This document shows, piece by piece, positions 35,300 to 44,665 of a stretch of DNA of 64,000 nucleotides. The DNA lies in the NCBI RefSeq assembly GCF_003702045.1, contig NZ_RBTP01000012.1:620001-684000 (forward strand), given 5' to 3'. Both the position numbers and the translations under genes were made by a program. Position 1 is the first letter of the stretch; each line of letters begins with the position of its first letter. The notes under the pieces are model-generated. The model did not search any database, had not been told where the DNA came from, and saw only the letters and a list, made by a program, of their open reading frames with translations. The stretch is from Pseudomonas viridiflava. Lineage in GTDB: Bacteria; Pseudomonadota; Gammaproteobacteria; Pseudomonadales; Pseudomonadaceae.

Positions 35300-37816
35300 A
35301 TGTACATGCGCCGCAGCAGGGCTCAACTGGTTGGCTTTACCTTCAGCGGGCTGGCACTGGCGATTGCCGGTGAGCGATTGCAGGCCGCTGAAACAGACGC
35401 CACCGAGCACGTCCAGGTGGTGGGACAGGCAGCGAGCATCGACAACGCCCTCAAGGAGCAACGCAGCGCCGACAGCATCAAGAGCGTGGTGCATGCCGAC
35501 GGCGTGGCGCAGTTGCCCGACCAGAACGTTGCCGAAGCGGTGCAGCGTTTGCCGGGCATCAGTGTGGAACGCGACCAGGGCGAGGGACGCTTTGTGACGG
35601 TGCGCGGCCTGGCGCCGGACCTCAACAGCGTGACCATCAACGGCACGCTGGTGCCTGCTCCGGAAAGCGGTCGCCGCGCCGTGGCGCTGGACGTGCTGCC
35701 GGCCGAACTGGTGCAGTCGCTGTCGGTGATTAAGACCCTCACGCCAGACATGGACGCCAACTCGCTGGGCGGCACGGTGGATGTCGAAAGCCTGTCGGCG
35801 TTCGATCACAAGGGGCTGTTCTATACCGGCAGCAGCGAGGCCAGCTACGACAAGAACACCCGTCAGACCAGCCCGAAGTTTTCCGGCGCGGCAAGCAACC
35901 GGTTCAGTCTCGGTGACGGTATCGACAATTTTGGCGTTGCGGCGGCGCTGAGCTGGCAAAAGCGTGATTTCGGTTCCGACAACGTCGAGACAGGCGGGGC
36001 GTGGGACGGCGTGCGTTTGCAGGAGTTCGAGCAGCGCGACTACGACATCAGCCGCGAACGCGCCGGTGGCGGCCTTAACTTCGATTACAAACCTGACGAC
36101 GTGAGCAAATATTACCTGCGCACGCTGTACAGCCGCTTCAAGGACGATGAAGTCCGTACCACGAACGGCTTCGAGTTCGCCGACGCGCAGGCCGCAGGTC
36201 AGACCGGCGATGCCGAAGGCACGCGCAAGTTGAAAGCGCGCACCGAAACCCAGGAAATCAAATCCTACGTGTTCGGCGGAGAACGCATGCTCGGGCTGTG
36301 GACCCTCAGCGGTCAGGCCGGTTACAGCGAGTCCAGTGAAGACAGCCCGGCCCACATCGCCGGAGCGACCTTCACCGGCAATGATGATTTTGCCGAGACG
36401 GGGTTTTATGACCGCGACAAGCCACGGCCCATCGTCAGCCCGGCGTTTTACGACAATTCCAGTTTCACCCTGGACAAAGTTGATTGGGAAAGGCAGTACA
36501 CCAAGGACACGGAAAAGAACCTGCGTCTGGACCTGGCCCGCGACTACGACTTCAGCGGCTACGCCTCGCAATTCAAGTTTGGTGGCAAGGTCAGTCGACG
36601 CGACAAGACCAATGACCTTGAGGTCTGGAAATATCAGGACTTCGACGATCAGGGGCTGAGCGACGATCAACTGAGCCTGACGCGCTTCCAGAAGGGCAAC
36701 ATCGACTATCGGCTGGGCAACTTCGGCAGCGGCATCAGCCCTGGCGCAGTCAAGGGGCTGATTGGCGGCCTGGATGCAGCCACTGCTTACGACCCGGCGG
36801 AATCCCGCGCCAACGACTTCGGCATCAGCGAAGACATCAACGCCGGTTACTTCATGAATACGCTGGATGTCGACAAATGGCGCTTCATCGCCGGGCTGCG
36901 TTACGAAGGCACCGAGATGAATGCCAAAGGCACCGGCGTGCGCGACGGGCAGTTCGAAACCAGCGACACCGAGCGCCGTTATCACCACTGGTTACCCGGC
37001 CTGCATGCGCGTTATCAGGTGGACAAGAACACCCAGGTGCGTGCCGCCTGGACCAAGACGGTGGTACGCCCGACCTTCGGGCAACTGGCACCCGGTTTCG
37101 TGATCGATGACGACGAAGCCTCGTTTGGCAACCCGCAGCTCAAGCCGCTGGAATCCAGCAACCTGGACCTGGGCATCGAGCACTTCATGGGCCGTGCCGG
37201 TACGGTATCGGCGTTCGTGTTTTACAAGGACATTCAGAACTTCGTCTACAACACTGACCTGGCTGGCACCGGTCAATGGGCGAACTTCTCCGAAGCCAAC
37301 ACCTTCGCCAACGGCGACAAGGCCAAGCTGTACGGTCTTGAACTGGCGTACTCACAGAAGCTCGACTGGCTGCCTGCGCCCTGGAACGGTTTGCTGCTGG
37401 GCGCGAACGCCACCTTGAGCCGCTCCGATGCCAGCATCAACGGTTTTGACCAAAGCACCGGCACCAACCGCAAGCGCGATATCGACCTGCCGAGCCAATC
37501 GAAAACCGTGGGCAACGTGATGCTTGGCTGGGAGAACGACACGCTCAGTCTGCGTCTGTCGGCCAACTACAAATCGGCCTACCTCTACGAACTCGCCGCG
37601 ATTGGCGACAAGGACCACGACCAGTACGTCGACGCGCAGACCTTCGTCGATTTCAGCGCCCGCTATTCGCTGACCAAGAACCTCAAGGTCAGCTTCGAGG
37701 CGCAGAACCTCACCGACCAGCCGTACTTCGTGTACAGCGGCCACCGCGCCTACAACGGCCAGTACGAAGAGTACGGCCCGACGTACAAGGTCGGTCTGAC
37801 CTTTACCCACTTCTGA
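35300..37816 (+). CDS. TonB-dependent outer membrane receptor of the phytate locus
   Basis: An 838-residue receptor. The signal peptide ends near residue 30 (RLQAAE), a possible TonB box is EHVQVVG at about 36-42, and the plug domain contains LPDQNVAEAVQRLPGISVER and RGLAPDLNSVTINGTLVP. The barrel follows, with the signature VRAAWTKTVVRPTFGQL and an aromatic last residue (KVGLTFTHF). GGGAGG precedes the ATG. The build is that of the large receptors common in Xanthomonas and Caulobacter for sugars or phosphorylated compounds. With phytase directly behind it and a Pho box in front, phytate or its lower inositol phosphates is the likely ligand. Confidence 0.93.
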   Translation: MYMRRSRAQLVGFTFSGLALAIAGERLQAAETDATEHVQVVGQAASIDNALKEQRSADSIKSVVHADGVAQLPDQNVAEAVQRLPGISVERDQGEGRFVTVRGLAPDLNSVTINGTLVPAPESGRRAVALDVLPAELVQSLSVIKTLTPDMDANSLGGTVDVESLSAFDHKGLFYTGSSEASYDKNTRQTSPKFSGAASNRFSLGDGIDNFGVAAALSWQKRDFGSDNVETGGAWDGVRLQEFEQRDYDISRERAGGGLNFDYKPDDVSKYYLRTLYSRFKDDEVRTTNGFEFADAQAAGQTGDAEGTRKLKARTETQEIKSYVFGGERMLGLWTLSGQAGYSESSEDSPAHIAGATFTGNDDFAETGFYDRDKPRPIVSPAFYDNSSFTLDKVDWERQYTKDTEKNLRLDLARDYDFSGYASQFKFGGKVSRRDKTNDLEVWKYQDFDDQGLSDDQLSLTRFQKGNIDYRLGNFGSGISPGAVKGLIGGLDAATAYDPAESRANDFGISEDINAGYFMNTLDVDKWRFIAGLRYEGTEMNAKGTGVRDGQFETSDTERRYHHWLPGLHARYQVDKNTQVRAAWTKTVVRPTFGQLAPGFVIDDDEASFGNPQLKPLESSNLDLGIEHFMGRAGTVSAFVFYKDIQNFVYNTDLAGTGQWANFSEANTFANGDKAKLYGLELAYSQKLDWLPAPWNGLLLGANATLSRSDASINGFDQSTGTNRKRDIDLPSQSKTVGNVMLGWENDTLSLRLSANYKSAYLYELAAIGDKDHDQYVDAQTFVDFSARYSLTKNLKVSFEAQNLTDQPYFVYSGHRAYNGQYEEYGPTYKVGLTFTHF

Positions 37817-37875
37817 TCAATTCGACCGCGCCGTCGTGGCGGCGCTGTCGTGCGGCTCATTCAAGGATTCGACCG

Positions 37876-39801
37876 TTGATGATGATTTCGGTGTTACCCA
37901 AGACCTTTTGCCTGGCATTGCTCTCGGGTCTGATGGCTTCGGCAGTGCAGGCCTCGCCGCCGCTGGACCTGAACCTGACGCGCTGGGCCGAAAACGAGCC
38001 CTTCAAGGCGCACTCACTGGCCTTTCTGCCAGGCAGTGACGGCACGCAGCGTCTGGCGGCGAGCATAAAAAACGGCCTGTTGATGCTCGATGCGCAGGGG
38101 CGTCAAGTGGCGCAATGGCCGGGCTCTTTTCAAGGGCTGGACAGCCGCGCTTCGGGTTCCCAGGTGCTGGTCTCGACGCTGGACAATGCTCGGCAGCAGG
38201 CGATGCTGACCCGGCTCGATGCTGACAAACACACTTGGTCGAAACCTGTGTATGTGCCGGTCCGTGACTATTCGGTCACCGGGCTGTGCCTTTACCGCGA
38301 CGAGGCCAGCAACCTGTTCGTGTTTCTGGTCGGCGAGGAGGGCAAGGGCGAACAGTGGCTGGTGGGGGCGGGCGATCAGCTCAATGATGCGCCGCGTCTG
38401 GTGCGCCATCTGCCGCTGCCGCCCAATGCCGAGTTCTGTCAGGTCGACGACGCCGCGCATCAGTTGTATGTCAACGAACAGAACATCGGCTGGTGGGCCT
38501 ATCCGGCGCATCCCGAGGCTCACGTTGCTCGCCAGCCGGTAGCACTGCGCGAGCCGTTCGGCGACATCAAACAGGCCGCCGGTGCGATGGCGATTGTACC
38601 CGGCGGTTTGCTGGCGCTGGACCCCAAGGGCAAGGCGCTGCACCTCTATCAACAGCAGGCACAGGGCTGGACGCCGGTGGGCGAACTGTCGCTGATGAAC
38701 CTGAAAAAGCCCGAAGGGCTGTCGGTGAATCAGGGTAAGCAAGGCCTCCAATTGCTGGTCAATGACAACGACGGTGAGCGGCTGTATGAGGGCGCGCTGG
38801 GCTGGACGCCGACACCGTTTCCCGTCCAGGCGGCCTTGCCCGGCGTATTGCCAGTGGCGCAGACCCAACCGGTGGCTCGCCAGGGCGATGCCGCCGATGA
38901 CCCGGCAATCTGGGTCCATCCCCAGACAACGGCATTGAGCCGAGTGCTGGGCACCAATAAGAAACAGGGCCTGCTGGTGTATGACCTCAAGGGCAAGCAA
39001 TTACAGTCGCTGCCAGTAGGGCGCTTGAACAACGTCGATGTGCGTCCCGGCTTCATGCTCGGCAAGCGCAATGTCGATCTGGCGGTGGCCAGTAACCGTG
39101 ATCGCAACAGCCTGAGTCTCTTCAGCATCGACCGAGCAACCGGCGAACTGCGTGAAGCGGGGGAGATCCCGACGCCATTGGCAGAAATCTACGGCGTCTG
39201 CCTGTTCAAGCCTGCCAGTGGCGAGCTGTATGCCTTCGCCAACGGTAAGGACGGCAGCTTTCTGCAGTACCGCCTGAGCGCGCCGAACGGCAAGGCGCAG
39301 GGCGAGTTGGTGCGTCGCTTCAAGGTCGAGACTCAGCCGGAAGGCTGTGTCGCGGATGACCAGCGTCAACGCCTGTTCCTGGGGGAGGAGGACGTGGGTG
39401 TCTGGGAAGTGGATGCCCGCGCCGATCAGCCTGTGACGCTGTCCAGCGTGATCAAGGTCGGCGACGTGCTGCACGCCGATGTCGAGGGGCTGGCGTTTTA
39501 CCAGAGCGAACGGCACGACTATTTGGTGATGTCCAGTCAGGGCAATGACAGCTACGTGGTGGTGGATGCCGAGCCGCCGTATGCGCTGCGCGGCGCGTTT
39601 AGGGTCGGGCTCAATGCCCGTGCCGGGATCGACGGCAGCTCTGAAACCGATGGCATCGAGGTGACGTCGGTCAACCTGGGCGGTGCGTGGAGCCGCGGCA
39701 TGCTGGTGGTGCAGGACGGTCGCAAGCGCATGCCCGAACAGGCGCAGAACTTCAAATTCGTACCCTGGGCCGATGTGGTGAAAACCCTGTCGCTGCCGTA
39801 A
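37876..39801 (+). CDS. Beta-propeller phytase with two tandem propeller domains
   Basis: A 641-residue exported phytase that would release phosphate from myo-inositol hexakisphosphate in a calcium-dependent way. A signal peptide of about 26 residues ends near VQASP. Residues about 30-335 look like a divergent, incomplete propeller (CQVDDAAHQLYVNEQNIG, EGLSVNQGKQGL). Residues about 337-641 form the canonical catalytic propeller, with DAADDPAIWVHP, NNVDVRPG, AEIYGVCLF, PEGCVADDQRQRLFLGEEDV, DVEGLAFY and SSETDGIEV giving the calcium and phosphate ligands. Double-domain phytases of this type are known, the first domain aiding action on intermediates. It is 59 bases after the receptor gene. Confidence 0.93.
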   Translation: MMMISVLPKTFCLALLSGLMASAVQASPPLDLNLTRWAENEPFKAHSLAFLPGSDGTQRLAASIKNGLLMLDAQGRQVAQWPGSFQGLDSRASGSQVLVSTLDNARQQAMLTRLDADKHTWSKPVYVPVRDYSVTGLCLYRDEASNLFVFLVGEEGKGEQWLVGAGDQLNDAPRLVRHLPLPPNAEFCQVDDAAHQLYVNEQNIGWWAYPAHPEAHVARQPVALREPFGDIKQAAGAMAIVPGGLLALDPKGKALHLYQQQAQGWTPVGELSLMNLKKPEGLSVNQGKQGLQLLVNDNDGERLYEGALGWTPTPFPVQAALPGVLPVAQTQPVARQGDAADDPAIWVHPQTTALSRVLGTNKKQGLLVYDLKGKQLQSLPVGRLNNVDVRPGFMLGKRNVDLAVASNRDRNSLSLFSIDRATGELREAGEIPTPLAEIYGVCLFKPASGELYAFANGKDGSFLQYRLSAPNGKAQGELVRRFKVETQPEGCVADDQRQRLFLGEEDVGVWEVDARADQPVTLSSVIKVGDVLHADVEGLAFYQSERHDYLVMSSQGNDSYVVVDAEPPYALRGAFRVGLNARAGIDGSSETDGIEVTSVNLGGAWSRGMLVVQDGRKRMPEQAQNFKFVPWADVVKTLSLP

Positions 39802-39888
39802 GTCGTTTGTCATCGAACGGTGATAGACAGTCGATTCATCCCGCGTGCCGACCGCAACCGGACGGCACTGCAAGACGAGGAAAGACCG

Positions 39889-40587
39889 ATGCACGCAACC
39901 CTGGAACACATGACCTTGTGGAGCCTGATCAGTGATGCCAGCCTGCTGGTCAAGGCGGTGATGGTGACCCTGCTGCTGGCGTCGTTGCTCAGTTGGTATC
40001 TGATCATCCAGCGCAGCCTTGCGTTGCGTCATTACGAGCGCACGCTGGACCGTTTTCAGCAGCGTTTTCGAAGTGAGGGCGATCTGACGCCGCTGTATGC
40101 CGAGCCGGATCAGGACGATGGGGTCGGCCAGGTATTTCGCGCCGGTTACGCCGAGTACGTTCAGCTCAAGCAGCGTCCCGGTGCCGAACCGGAGGCCGTG
40201 TTGTCGGGTGTCGAGCGTTCTTTGCAGGTGGCGATCAGCGAGCAGGAATTGCAATTGGAAAAAGGCCTGCAATTTCTTGCCACGGTCGGCTCGGTCAGCC
40301 CTTACATCGGCCTGTTCGGCACGGTCTGGGGGATCATGAATGCCTTCATCGGGCTGTCGCAGGTGCAACAGGCGACGTTGTCCACTGTCGCGCCAGGCAT
40401 CGCTGAAGCGTTGATCGCCACGGCCATCGGCCTGTTTGCGGCAATTCCTGCGGTCATCGCCTACAACCGCTTTGCCGCGCGCGGCCATACGCTGTCAGCG
40501 CGTTACTACAGCTTTGGCAACGAATTGCAGGTGCGTCTGAACCGCATCCTGCAGGCCACACCACGCACGATCGCCGCAGCGGCCTGA
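39889..40587 (+). CDS. exbB: ExbB/TolQ-family proton channel subunit
   Basis: A 232-residue inner membrane protein that forms the proton-driven motor with ExbD for TonB. It has three membrane helices (about 20-40, 135-157 and 170-195), with SVSPYIGLFGTVWGIMNAF and LSTVAPGIAEALIATAIGLF as signatures. The frame could start at 39820 but GAGGAAAG places the start at 39889. It lies between the phytase gene and exbD, so this looks like a motor set dedicated to the phytate receptor. Confidence 0.92.
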   Translation: MHATLEHMTLWSLISDASLLVKAVMVTLLLASLLSWYLIIQRSLALRHYERTLDRFQQRFRSEGDLTPLYAEPDQDDGVGQVFRAGYAEYVQLKQRPGAEPEAVLSGVERSLQVAISEQELQLEKGLQFLATVGSVSPYIGLFGTVWGIMNAFIGLSQVQQATLSTVAPGIAEALIATAIGLFAAIPAVIAYNRFAARGHTLSARYYSFGNELQVRLNRILQATPRTIAAAA

Positions 40588-40596
40588 GGACTTGCC

Positions 40597-41043
40597 ATGC
40601 TGGTCAAACCGCAACGCAAACACGGCCCGAAAGCCGAAATGAACGTGGTGCCCTATATCGACGTGATGTTGGTGCTGCTGGTGATCTTTATGGTCACGGC
40701 ACCGATGCTCACCCAAGGTGTGAAGATCGAGCTGCCCAAAGTCGCCAGCGAGGCGCTTGCCAGTGATACCCAACAGCGCATCGTGACCCTGTCGGTCAAG
40801 GCTAAAGGCGGCTATTACTGGAACCTGGGCGACACCGTCGACACCCATGCGCAGACCGACACAGCCGCGAGCCTTGAGGACATGCAGAGCCGCATCGCAC
40901 AACTGGTGACCGAGCGTCCGGATACTCAGGTGTTCATTCGCGCCGATGACAAGGCCGATTACGGGCGTGTGGTTGCGGCAATGGCGGCCTTGCAGCACAG
41001 CGGCGTTACACAGTTGGGACTGGTGACCGAGGCCCCGCAATGA
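40597..41043 (+). CDS. exbD: ExbD/TolR-family motor subunit
   Basis: A 148-residue protein with one membrane helix near the N terminus. The segment AEMNVVPYIDVMLVLLVIFM holds the membrane Asp that carries protons. The periplasmic part ends FIRADDKADYGRVVAAMAAL, the usual ExbD/TolR C-terminal motif. It starts nine bases after exbB and its stop overlaps the tonB start (ATGA). Confidence 0.93.
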   Translation: MLVKPQRKHGPKAEMNVVPYIDVMLVLLVIFMVTAPMLTQGVKIELPKVASEALASDTQQRIVTLSVKAKGGYYWNLGDTVDTHAQTDTAASLEDMQSRIAQLVTERPDTQVFIRADDKADYGRVVAAMAALQHSGVTQLGLVTEAPQ

Positions 41044-41882
41044 CCGCTATGGCGCTTCAGCATCCGGGCACCCGAATCGGTGTGTTGAACGGGCCTCGGT
41101 GGCGCAGTCATGGGCTGGCAGTGGCCGCTGCGCTGGGTGTGCATGCCATTGTGCTGGCGGCGCTGATGCAAGGGTGGGTCGCCGAGCGGAAGCTGCCAGA
41201 GCCTGTGAAAACCATGACCACGCAGTTGTTGATTCTGCCGCCTGCACCGGTACCCGTCGCGCCATCACCGGAGCCGGTCGTCGAACCTGTTCAGGTGGCT
41301 GCACCGGTTGCCACGCCCGAACCGATCTCGAAACCCGTTGAAGTGCCCGCACCGCAGCCGGACACGCACCGACAGGCGCGGCAGATCGAACAGGCGGCAC
41401 TGGCACGCAAGCGCGTCGAGGAGCAGAAACACGACCTCGAAGAGCGCCGTCACGAGCAGCAGCAGAAGAAGGTGATCGAGCAGCAGCAACGGGTCGAGCA
41501 GCAGAAGCTGCAGGACCAGCAGCGCCTTGCCGAGCAGCAGCGTCAGCAAGCCGAACAAGCCAGGCAGTCCGCCGACCGCGCCCGCCCGTCGCAACAGTCC
41601 GCCGCTGCCGACAGCAGTCAGTATCAGCCCTTGAGCAAGGAGGCACCGGATTATCCCGAGCGTGCGCTGGACAAAGGCATCGAAGGCGACTGCACCGTAA
41701 TTTATGACGTCTCGCCCCAAGGTCGTGTCGTCAACCCGCAGGTGCAGGGCGCTTGTCACCCATTGTTCATGCGTCCGTCAGTGGCAGCCGCCGAGACGTT
41801 TCGCTATCAGCCACGCATCGTCGACGGCAAACCGGTGACGGTGTCCGGGGTGAAAAACACGTTTCATTATCGGATCAAATAG
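41040..41882 (+). CDS. tonB: TonB energy transducer
   Basis: A 280-residue TonB protein with one membrane helix (about 27-48) that contains the His of the functional SHLS-type face (VHAIVLAALMQG). It has a Pro-rich stretch (about 60-115) and a long Gln/Arg-rich segment likely to form a coiled helix across the periplasm (about 120-190). The C-terminal TonB domain includes YPERALDKGIEGDCTVIYDV and FRYQPRIVDGKPV. It is the last gene of the phytate operon, coupled to exbD. Confidence 0.92.
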   Translation: MTAMALQHPGTRIGVLNGPRWRSHGLAVAAALGVHAIVLAALMQGWVAERKLPEPVKTMTTQLLILPPAPVPVAPSPEPVVEPVQVAAPVATPEPISKPVEVPAPQPDTHRQARQIEQAALARKRVEEQKHDLEERRHEQQQKKVIEQQQRVEQQKLQDQQRLAEQQRQQAEQARQSADRARPSQQSAAADSSQYQPLSKEAPDYPERALDKGIEGDCTVIYDVSPQGRVVNPQVQGACHPLFMRPSVAAAETFRYQPRIVDGKPVTVSGVKNTFHYRIK

Positions 41883-42070
41883 CGGGGGAAGGCGCGGATG
41901 CGACCCTGTTGCTGACACCACGTCGAACGCATCGCCGGCAAGCCGCCTCCCACCGTTGTTTGTTCGCCGCCGGGCAGCGATACGGCAAACAATCCCAGAC
42001 GCTGAATAGACGCGATTTTTTGTGAGAGGCACCATCTTGTCTTCGACGTAGCGCTGTTGCGCAGCAAACT

Positions 42071-42164
42071 TGGTGGGAGCGGACTTGTCCGCGAAAAAGC
42101 CTGTACGTCCGATGGATGTTTATCGACTGAAATACGGTATTCGCGGACAAGTCCGCTCCCACCA
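42071..42164. repeat. REP doublet with perfect 25-base inverted arms
   Basis: TGGTGGGAGCGGACTTGTCC-GCGAA (42071-42095) and its exact complement (42140-42164) face each other across 44 bases. The wording matches Pseudomonas REP elements. It lies in the 494-base gap between the convergent tonB and chemoreceptor genes. That gap also holds weaker REP-like pieces at about 41925-41950 (CGCCGGCAAGCCGCCTCCCA) and 42205-42265 (TTGCCCGCGATGAGGGCAAC, TTGCTGGCAAGCCG), and no gene. Confidence 0.75.
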
Positions 42165-42376
42165 AATCGCGTTTATTCAGCGGCTTACAGGTCGTTCGAT
42201 AAGAAAGGGCTTGCCCGCGATGAGGGCAACGCGGTGTGTCAGGACAATCACATTGCTGGCAAGCCGACTGCCGCAGTCCGATGTTCGCAGCGAGACAGCA
42301 CAGGTTACAGATTAGCTGTCAGCATGAGCCCAGAGTGTTTCGCGTGTTCACGAAACACTCCGGACTGACTCCTGGA

Positions 42377-44374
42377 TCAACTCACCTTGAAACGCCTGAC
42401 CAGCGCAATCAATCGCGTGTTGGACTCTGCCAGTGCCGCGGTGCTGCGTTCGTTGCTGGAGCCACCTTCGACCAGTTCTTCCACGATGTGCTTGACCGCG
42501 ATGATGTTGCGGCTGATTTCTTCGGACACTGCGCTCTGCTCTTCGGCGGCCGTCGCGATCTGAGTGCTCAGGTCGTTGATGCGCAGTACCGAGCTGGTCA
42601 TGTCGTCCAGCCCGGCGGTGACGGCGGTGGTCTTGCCTGCTGTGGCCTGACAGCTCTGGCGGGTTTTTTCCATCGCGGCGACGGCAGCGCTGACACCTTG
42701 TTGCAGGCTGTTCAGCATTTCGTTGATTTCCGAGGTGCTGGCCTGGGTGCGGGCCGCGAGGGCGCGTACTTCGTCGGCCACGACGGCGAAACCACGGCCC
42801 TGTTCGCCCGCACGTGCGGCTTCGATCGCTGCGTTCAGTGCCAGCAGGTTGGTCTGTCCGGCGATTTCGCCGATCACGGCCAGCACTGCGTTGATGCGCT
42901 TGGCGTCCTGCTCCATCGACTGCACTTTGCTGGTAGCCGAATCCACTTCGCTGATCAGCGCATTCACGCTGTCCGACGCGTCGGACACCACCGTCTTGGA
43001 CACTTGCGCGTTTTCGTTGGCGGACTGGGTGAAGCTGGCGGTCTGCGCGGCGCTGCGTGCGACTTCATCAGCCGTGGAGGACATCTCGGTGATCGCCGTC
43101 ACCGCCTGATCGGTTTCGTTGGCGTGGCGCACCAGAATGGCGTTGGTCGTGCCTGCCTGACTGCGCAGTTGCTCGATGCCGATGGCGATGTCGCCGGTGG
43201 TCGTGCTGACCTCGACCATCATGCGTTGCAGGTAAGCAACGAAGCGGTTGACGGACTCGCCGACCTGATCGACTTCATCCTGGCCTTTTACCGCAATGCG
43301 GCGGGTCAGGTCAGCGTCACCGGCCGACAGCGTATCGATATTGGTCTTGAGTACTGCGAGGCGCTTCATCAGCGCACCCAGGGCAACGATCATCAGCACC
43401 AGCAGCACAAGCACCATCGGAATCTGCAGCCAGGCCAGGGCCTTGAGCACCGTTTCGCTCTGGGTTTTCAGCAGCGCGGTGTTCTGCGAGACGGCCAGCA
43501 GCCAGGGCGTGCCGACGACCGGCATGAGGAACAGGGTCGATTCTTCGCCATCGCTGTTCTCGTAGGTCAGGCGGGTGGTGCCGCCGCTCTTGAGGGCGAG
43601 CGCCGACTTGATGCCGTTGATGAACGGCGACTGACCTGCGAGTTCGGAGATGTTACGCAGCACGATTTTGTCGTTGCTGCCCGGCACGTTGGAGAGGATC
43701 TTGCCATCGGCTTCGATGATCATGATCCGGCCGTTGACTTCACGCTCCTTGGCTTCGACCAACTGGTTGAAGAAGCCCAGCGTCACGTCGATGGTCGACA
43801 CGCCCCACGGCTTGCCATCCTTGGTGATGGCCATCGCGCAGTTGGTGCGTGGCTCGGGGCTGGCCGCGTCCTGATAGGCCGGTGCCCAGGCGCACTGACC
43901 GGCCGGGGAATTCAAGCCACCCTTGTGCCAGCCCTGCTCGAAATAATTGAGCGATTCAGGCGAGTTCCAGTGGGTATTGACGATCAGTTTGCCGGACGCA
44001 TCGCGGTGGTAGAAGGTGCTGTGTTTGGCGCGGCCGGGCGTGCGTACCTCGGGCAACGGCCAGATACCGCCGCCAAATACCTTGGCCTCGCCATACTGGT
44101 TGACCATGAAGGGCAGCAGCCGGTCGATGTCGTCGCTGGACAACTGCGGCACGATCTCGGTGATGACCCTCGCCTGTGCCTGAACACGGGCCAGCTCGGT
44201 CTTGATTTCGTTGCTGATATCCGCTGCCTTGACGGTCAGCATGTTTTCATCGTTGGCGGTCAGTTGGGGTGTCACGAACTGGCCGATGCCATACACCGTG
44301 AGCATGATGACCAGCGCCATGAAGCCTATGAATGTAGCGGTGTAGCGTGCCTGAACGGTCTTGAGCGTGGCCAT
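42377..44374 (-). CDS. Methyl-accepting chemotaxis protein with double-Cache sensor
   Basis: A 665-residue chemoreceptor. Membrane segments at about 14-34 and 335-360 enclose a periplasmic region of about 300 residues of the dCache type ([20 protein letters not shown], then [17 protein letters not shown]). HAMP and the signalling coiled coil follow, with the tip ([20 protein letters not shown]) near residue 505. dCache receptors most often bind amino acids, polyamines or organic acids. The frame runs upstream to 44458, but [12 protein letters not shown] at 44374 is next to the first membrane helix. It is transcribed alone. Confidence 0.92.
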   Translation of the reverse strand: MATLKTVQARYTATFIGFMALVIMLTVYGIGQFVTPQLTANDENMLTVKAADISNEIKTELARVQAQARVITEIVPQLSSDDIDRLLPFMVNQYGEAKVFGGGIWPLPEVRTPGRAKHSTFYHRDASGKLIVNTHWNSPESLNYFEQGWHKGGLNSPAGQCAWAPAYQDAASPEPRTNCAMAITKDGKPWGVSTIDVTLGFFNQLVEAKEREVNGRIMIIEADGKILSNVPGSNDKIVLRNISELAGQSPFINGIKSALALKSGGTTRLTYENSDGEESTLFLMPVVGTPWLLAVSQNTALLKTQSETVLKALAWLQIPMVLVLLVLMIVALGALMKRLAVLKTNIDTLSAGDADLTRRIAVKGQDEVDQVGESVNRFVAYLQRMMVEVSTTTGDIAIGIEQLRSQAGTTNAILVRHANETDQAVTAITEMSSTADEVARSAAQTASFTQSANENAQVSKTVVSDASDSVNALISEVDSATSKVQSMEQDAKRINAVLAVIGEIAGQTNLLALNAAIEAARAGEQGRGFAVVADEVRALAARTQASTSEINEMLNSLQQGVSAAVAAMEKTRQSCQATAGKTTAVTAGLDDMTSSVLRINDLSTQIATAAEEQSAVSEEISRNIIAVKHIVEELVEGGSSNERSTAALAESNTRLIALVRRFKVS

Positions 44375-44665
44375 TATTGTTATACCTGCGCGAGAGGAAA
44401 GCTGTGTTGCCGAGGTGTCGGCATCGCGAGGTATTTCTTGATAGGGCGAAAGCGCCACATTCTGGTCGTGTGACGATGGCTTTTAACAGGGGTTGGCCGG
44501 TTGCCGACGACGGCGTTATCGTGTCAGCACTCGCAGTCAAGACGTCCAGCTTTCCTCATGAACACCTTGGATGTGCGTCATCGCCTGCGGGTTACAAGTG
44601 TCAACCCCTTTTCGATCACGTCAGAAGGCGCACGCCGCCTGAGCGGTGCGCGCCAGGTAGACCGG

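Noticed and set aside
35171..36988. A 605-codon leftward frame opposite the TonB-dependent receptor gene
   Set aside because: Antisense shadow of a well-supported receptor; Val/Ala-rich without motifs or a ribosome-binding site.
41883..42376. Repeated motifs that could be taken for a CRISPR array
   Set aside because: The repeats are inverted REP-type elements of unequal spacing and sequence, with no regular spacer pattern and no cas gene.
42236..44473. A 745-codon rightward open frame opposite the dCache chemoreceptor gene
   Set aside because: It mirrors a strong chemoreceptor gene, lacks any known fold and arises from GC-rich codon bias on the other strand.
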